DNA of 64,000 nt from Neckera pumila (taxonomy: Eukaryota > Streptophyta > Bryopsida > Hypnales > Neckeraceae), in NCBI GenBank assembly GCA_963969595.1, contig OZ018409.1:3908501-3972500 (forward strand), in the 5' to 3' direction. A program made the position numbers and the translations under genes. Below are positions 59,553 to 64,000 of the stretch, piece after piece; position 1 is the stretch's first letter; every line of letters starts with the position of its first letter. The notes below the pieces were generated by a model, which saw nothing but the letters and a program-made list of their open reading frames with translations, had not been told where the DNA came from and ran no database searches.

Positions 59553-60166
59553 TTAATCTCTAAAGTCTCATTGTCCCCTCGAGGAACAAAATAGATTCCA
59601 GACAGGCTTCTATGGTCTCAATATTTGCTGTCATTTTTTGAATTCTTTTGAATAGATAGAAAATACATTAGTTTTCCAAAAATATAATTTTTATTTCAAT
59701 TGGAGCTTGAGAGCAAAAGCTAGGGCACAAAAAGCCCTTTCTTTTGTTTGGCAGGCAAAAATAACCCCTCAAAAAAACTTAGAGCATCTTTTTGAAGAAT
59801 TAACTTGTAGGGTTCATTCTTAACCTTAATTTTCACAATTTTCCAAAAATAAAGTTTAACAAGGTCAAGATCTCTTGCTATAACAATCTCACCAATGAGT
59901 TTAGTGTATTTCAATTCCATCTTAGAGATCTTAACAATTTAGACTTCACTCAATCTTGAACCTACTTCTATTTAACAGTTTTTTAATGAGTGAAACCTAA
60001 GTTTTCTTTTTTAAAGTTTTTATTATAGACTTTCAACTCAATTCTTCATCATATAAAATTCAAAATTCAAAATCCATAGAACAAAATTGTAAGTTATAAA
60101 GGTTCAAAGCCAAAAAATGTAGTTGAGAAAGGTGCAAATTTTTTTGTTTTCTTCACTTAAATTGCA

Positions 60167-61754
60167 CATTAGAGGGGATTTGGGGGTCTTAGAGGGCTAC
60201 AAGTTATCCTGGGATTCTAGACTGCTGGAATGCAATTGCAACAGCTAGCTAATGTGGCATAGTGTTTGCCACGTCATTTCTGAAAAAAAAATAAAAAATA
60301 AACCAGCTTAACCCCTAAAGGACCAAGCATCGTTTTTTGGCAACATAGCGATTTTGGGCAGCTCACTATGGATGGAGTTTTTATTTTTTTTCTTTGAAAA
60401 TTTTACACAACATGTGCCCAAGGAGTAGCTTTAAGGCCCAACAATTTTCGTAGCTTTTGACCATACGGTTAAAAAGTTATTGCATGATATGTGATTTTCA
60501 TTGGACAGCAAGCAGCCCGGGCAACTCAAAAAACTTCTTTAAAAATGACTTTAAAAAAAAATAAAAATCTGAAATTGGTTCTTTAGATTTATATAGAAGT
60601 GTAAAGCTTTGAATCATTCAATTTGGATCTATGAGTCAAAAGTTATGAGGATTTTAAGTTTGAGGTTAGATATGGAGTCTTTCAAAACCATACCTACCCA
60701 CAAACTTCAAATCCTCATAACTTTTGAAAATGGTGCTTGGGTCTCAAAACAGTGGCCAACAAGTGCTCTGAGTAGTTCTGCAGTAAAACTGAAAACATTC
60801 TTTAAGTTTTGCCTTACATTTTAGTGTTGTTTGTGGCTTTGTGTGAAAAGTTTTCTCTTGTGAATATACGATAACAAGTAGTGGTATTCTGAAGACACCT
60901 TGTACACGTCTTTTTGCATACTAATGGTTTGCTCATTGGCATGGATACGGTGAGGAGTACCACGTCTTGATGATTTTTTTCAAAAAATCTCTAAAAGACA
61001 CTATAGGGCGGTTAAATTTATTGTTTGTTTGCAACATATTAAGCTTGGTCCCTTCAAGGACTTTGCTCAAATTATTCTTTGCACTTTTAAAACTTCTGTG
61101 TGCAATGTTGACTGTTGTTGCTTATTTGAGGTCCATTCGGGATTAGGGTTGTGGGTGTTTTTGCCTTGGAACGAGATGTTTGGACAGTCCCTGTTCAAAA
61201 ATTTATGTGTTGATTACGGCCTGATACTTCTTCATAAAGGAATTTATGATTTTACTCCCATTTTTTTGCTTACAGCTTGAGATTGATTCATAATGGAATT
61301 TATGATTTTAATCCCCAAATTTTGTTTTGGTTACTAAGACCTGTGTTATTGTACCGATATTGATTTTGATTAGGCTTGATTTACGACTAAGTGATTTAAG
61401 CCTTTCATATTAGATACATGTGGATTATCTTTAAGTTCTTTGAGGTTGTCTTCATCTCGTTATCTCAATATTACAATACTTATAGTAAACTTCAACGTGG
61501 AGTTTAATTTCTTGGCCGCTTTCTACAAACTGATTAATATGTTCAAAATATTGATTTTTAGTCCTAAGTTTTTGAGTATGAATTTTGAAAGAGAGGGAGA
61601 ATCTACTCTGAATCTATCAGGGAAGTATCTAAAAAGCTGTTTTTTTAATTTTGGAAAAAAATTCTAACACACCCTTACCGCCGTTCACTAAATCTAGCCA
61701 CATTGGAGAAGGGGCCTGAAACAGCCCTCCAAGGCCCCAAAATCCCCTCTAATG
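60167..61754. mobile_element. CATTAGA-family element, copy 3 (middle layer), itself interrupted
   Basis: Left end CATTAGAGGGGATTTGGGGG, right end CCCCAAAATCCCCTCTAATG: the best-preserved inverted ends of the family. The left half runs to about 60307 (GCCACGTCATTTCTG then an A-rich tract) and the right half resumes at about 61648 (CTAACACACCCTTACCGCCG). About 1.3 kb of foreign DNA starting with a TTAA element end lies between. Confidence 0.72.
60308..61647. mobile_element. Inner TTAA-type insertion with unrecognised cargo
   Basis: It starts TTAACCCCTAAAGGACCAAG and for about 390 bp matches the 3739/63085 subfamily (TTGCATGATATG, GCAGCCCGGGCA, GAATCATTCAATTTGG). After about 60700 the sequence no longer matches other copies, and the right TTAA (near 61644) lacks the usual GGGG terminus. 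60820-61640 is more complex and contains two copies of a unit with GGAATTTATGATTTTA (about 61240 and 61298). It could be captured host DNA; no protein was recognised. Confidence 0.5.
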
Positions 61755-61945
61755 AAACATCTTGCAATCTATATGGTCAAAGTTTTTGAAATTTCTTCCA
61801 CACATTTTTGTATTAGTCTAGTACAAGATCCTATGGTTAGATATGCAAAAAAGAACATTTTAAAGTTTTTTTTGCTCTTTGCTTTAGAAATAGCAATATT
61901 GATTGTTTTTTGATGGAAAAGAGGCCTTGGGACTTTAGGGGTTAA

Positions 61946-62562
61946 AAAATTCACAATCATACAAAATATTGATATTTCGTGATCAATTTTCAATCATTCT
62001 TATTTTTGAAATAGAAACTTATGTAAAATCAAGAAACATTATCTAAATCCACAAATGATGAATGTAAGTGTTATTACTTTGGGATGCATTGCTTGAATTC
62101 TTGAAATATCTTGATTAATAACAATTAATAAACTGATGCTTGTAAAGTGAGGTTGACATCTAGTATAAATTAAGTGTAGAGTCACGACCTTTTGTAAAAA
62201 TTTAATCCATGTAGATGGTTGTGAATTAACCTATATAATTTTTCATCCGAAGTTTTGAAGCACTCTTGAATAATTCATCCAATTCTAGAATACCAAATAT
62301 AAGTGAATTTCATGAGTTTATCATGCAAGAAATTAAATGGAGTTAACTATCTTGATTGAGCCAATAATACCATCTTCTAAGTGGTAACTCCGTTCCATTC
62401 ATATGAAGGTAAATTCTTAAAACTCCCTTGAAACAAAATAATATGTTATTTTGGCAACCGAGTATTGTGGTAAATGTTGCAACAGCTCTACTATTGGTCA
62501 TCAAACTCCTTCACTCTATGCAGGGGGTAATACATGATTTTCCCAAGCCAAAGCATTTAGCA
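61946..62562. other. Intergenic, no gene seen
   Basis: AT-rich. A short minus-strand frame overlapping 61769-61993 lies mostly in the TTAA element and is not supported. Confidence 0.4.
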
Positions 62563-62863
62563 CATTAGATGATATTTGGGGGTCGCGGAGGGCTGTTTCA
62601 GGCCTGTTCCCTGATCTACCCAGATCCAGTGAACGCTGGTACAGGTGTGTCAGAAATTTTTTTTTTCAAAAAAAAAAAAAAAAATTTTTTTTTATCAAAA
62701 TATCATTTTAAGCATTTTTTAATTTATTTTTATTTTTAAAGAGTGACGTGGCAGTCGCTCGACCATGTCAGCCAGCTGCTGCTGCTGCGTTCCCAGACTG
62801 CGGGAACGCAGCAGACAGCAGGGGAACTCACAGCCTTCTAAGACCCCCGAATCTCATGTAATG
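62563..62863. mobile_element. CATTAGA-family MITE, copy 4, reverse orientation
   Basis: Left end CATTAGATGATATTTGGGGG, right end GACCCCCGAATCTCATGTAATG. The GC-rich half (CAGCTGCTGCTGCTGCGTTC, GCGGGAACGCAGCAGACAGC) is on the right, so the copy is inverted relative to 18784-19075. The central homopolymer (about 62656-62690) and the motif GGTGTGTCAG fit the family plan. 301 bp, no coding capacity. Confidence 0.75.
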
Positions 62864-63084
62864 ACAATGCACTGCTTGATCCACTCGGTTTAATGACTTG
62901 ATCAAGATGGTTTGTATCAAATCAGAGTTGTTTCACAACAAGTTGTTTAAAATACTTTGAACAATTCAAGGTACTTACCTCATAAAATACAATTCAGTAT
63001 GAATGAATCATTTTGTGTGGCAATCATTGGGTATCATTAATGGATGACAACTATTAGCAAAAATACTTAACTTGTAAGTCAAAT

Positions 63085-64000
63085 TTAACCCCTAAAGGAC
63101 CAACATGCGTTTCTTGGCCATATAGAATTTTTGCGCAGGTACGTATGACTTGAGATTTTTATATTTTTGGCTGAAATTTTAATAGAAGGTGGGGGCAAGG
63201 AACATCTTTCATATGCACCAAATTTCATGACATTTGGAAATACAAGTCAAAAGTTATGGCCTAATATGTTACTTTTTTTTGTAACTGGGCAGTCCGGGCA
63301 GAACAAAAAAAATCAATTTTTCAAAAACAAAATTTTGAAATTAGTTTTCTAGAATTCTATATAGGTAAAAAGCTTTGAATCATCCCATTTTGATCAATGA
63401 GTCAAAAGTTATGAAGATTTTGAGTTTGAGAACAATTATGGATTCTCTGCTCTAAAATAAACTTTGAAGTCCTTTATCTTATTCAATTCTCAATATTTGA
63501 AAAAATAAAATAAAATCCTAGGATGCAGATTACTTATTAAAACATTGCCACCATTGGAATTAGCAATTTTCAATTCCATAAATAAAATTGACAATTTTGT
63601 ATTTTGAATAAATCTCTACTACTATCTACTTACAATTTTTTTCCTATATGTTGTACAATTCTAAATAAAGTGAAATTTTCAAGCATGTAGCCAACTTGTC
63701 TAGGAAAAAGAAGCCAAATAAGAACCATCATTTAGGACATTTTTTCATTGAAAAGTGAGCTTGTGAAGTGCTGCTGCCCTATTTTTTTGCAGGGCCAAAA
63801 AAATGGTTTTAGTGAATTTAAATGCATATATCTTGCAATCTATGAGGTGAAAATTCTTGAAATTTTTAATATATGTTCTCAAGTAACCATACTACAAGAT
63901 CATATGGTTACATGTGTAAAAAAACAAAAAAGAATCAAAAATTGGATACTTATACTAAAAATGGCAATTTTTGAGTGTTTTCGGTGTGAACATAGTCATG
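63085..64000. mobile_element. TTAA-type element, right end beyond the window
   Basis: Starts TTAACCCCTAAAGGACCAAC and is collinear with 3739-4697 to the last base. The final bases GTGAACATAGTCATG correspond to GAGAACATAGTCAAGG at about 4670, so the right TTAA should lie about 25 bp beyond the window. Shared blocks: GACATTTGGAAATACAAGTC, CAGTCCGGGCAGA, CATGTAGCCA. Confidence 0.7.

Larger units (their letters stand above)
59553..61945. mobile_element. TTAA-type element (outer layer of a triple nest)
   Basis: Left end TTAATCTCTAAAGTCTCATT, right end GGGACTTTAGGGGTTAA. The left arm (CATTGTCCCCTCGAGG, GAACAAAATAGATTCC) and the right arm (GATCCTATGGTTAGATATGC) match the 13491 copy. The copy is split by a CATTAGA element at 60167-61754. 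At the junction the host reads ...CTTAAATTGCA before and AAACATCTTGCAATCTAT after, the same order as in uninterrupted copies. Confidence 0.68.

Noticed and set aside
1..64000. tRNA, rRNA, CRISPR array, bacterial operons
   Set aside because: No cloverleaf-like B-box context, rRNA signature, regularly spaced repeat-spacer array or Shine-Dalgarno-led frames were seen. The window is eukaryotic.

Overview
This window reads as nuclear DNA of a land plant. It is strongly AT-rich, it carries two receptor kinase genes with many introns of a plant-specific architecture, and the rest is packed with short DNA transposons with terminal inverted repeats (TIRs). The species cannot be named from the sequence. 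The low gene density and the mix of elements do not point to one lineage. No rRNA, tRNA, CRISPR array or prokaryotic gene was seen.

The only two apparently intact genes are a divergent (head-to-head) pair of leucine-rich-repeat receptor-like kinases. Gene A is on the minus strand, coding 31006 down to 22265. Gene B is on the plus strand, coding 43405 to 54432. I joined the exons by hand. Each has 18 coding exons, the same intron positions and phases, GT/AG borders throughout and an unbroken frame, giving 840 and 819 residues. Both encode a signal peptide, an N-terminal cap, an LRR ectodomain, a membrane-proximal cysteine cluster, one transmembrane helix and an RD-type kinase domain with all key residues. 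They are inverted paralogues separated by about 12.4 kb.

The space between them holds a decayed hAT-superfamily transposase (35970-38876, minus) with stop codons and frameshifts, several miniature elements, and more complex, less AT-rich DNA next to each gene start.

The flanks (1-22 kb and 54.5-64 kb) and several introns are mostly non-autonomous transposons. The most striking family has TTAA at each end followed by CCCCTAAAGGACCAA-like TIRs. At least a dozen copies are visible, 0.1 to 1 kb long and without a transposase. TTAA plus CCC termini is the signature of the piggyBac superfamily. A second family of about 290 bp has CATTAGA...GGGGGTCTTGGAGGG termini (four copies). A third has AGGTAAA termini flanked by TA, with copies in introns of both kinase genes. 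A 385-bp-arm foldback lies at 1443-2396. Some copies sit inside others; at 59.5-62 kb three layers can be read.
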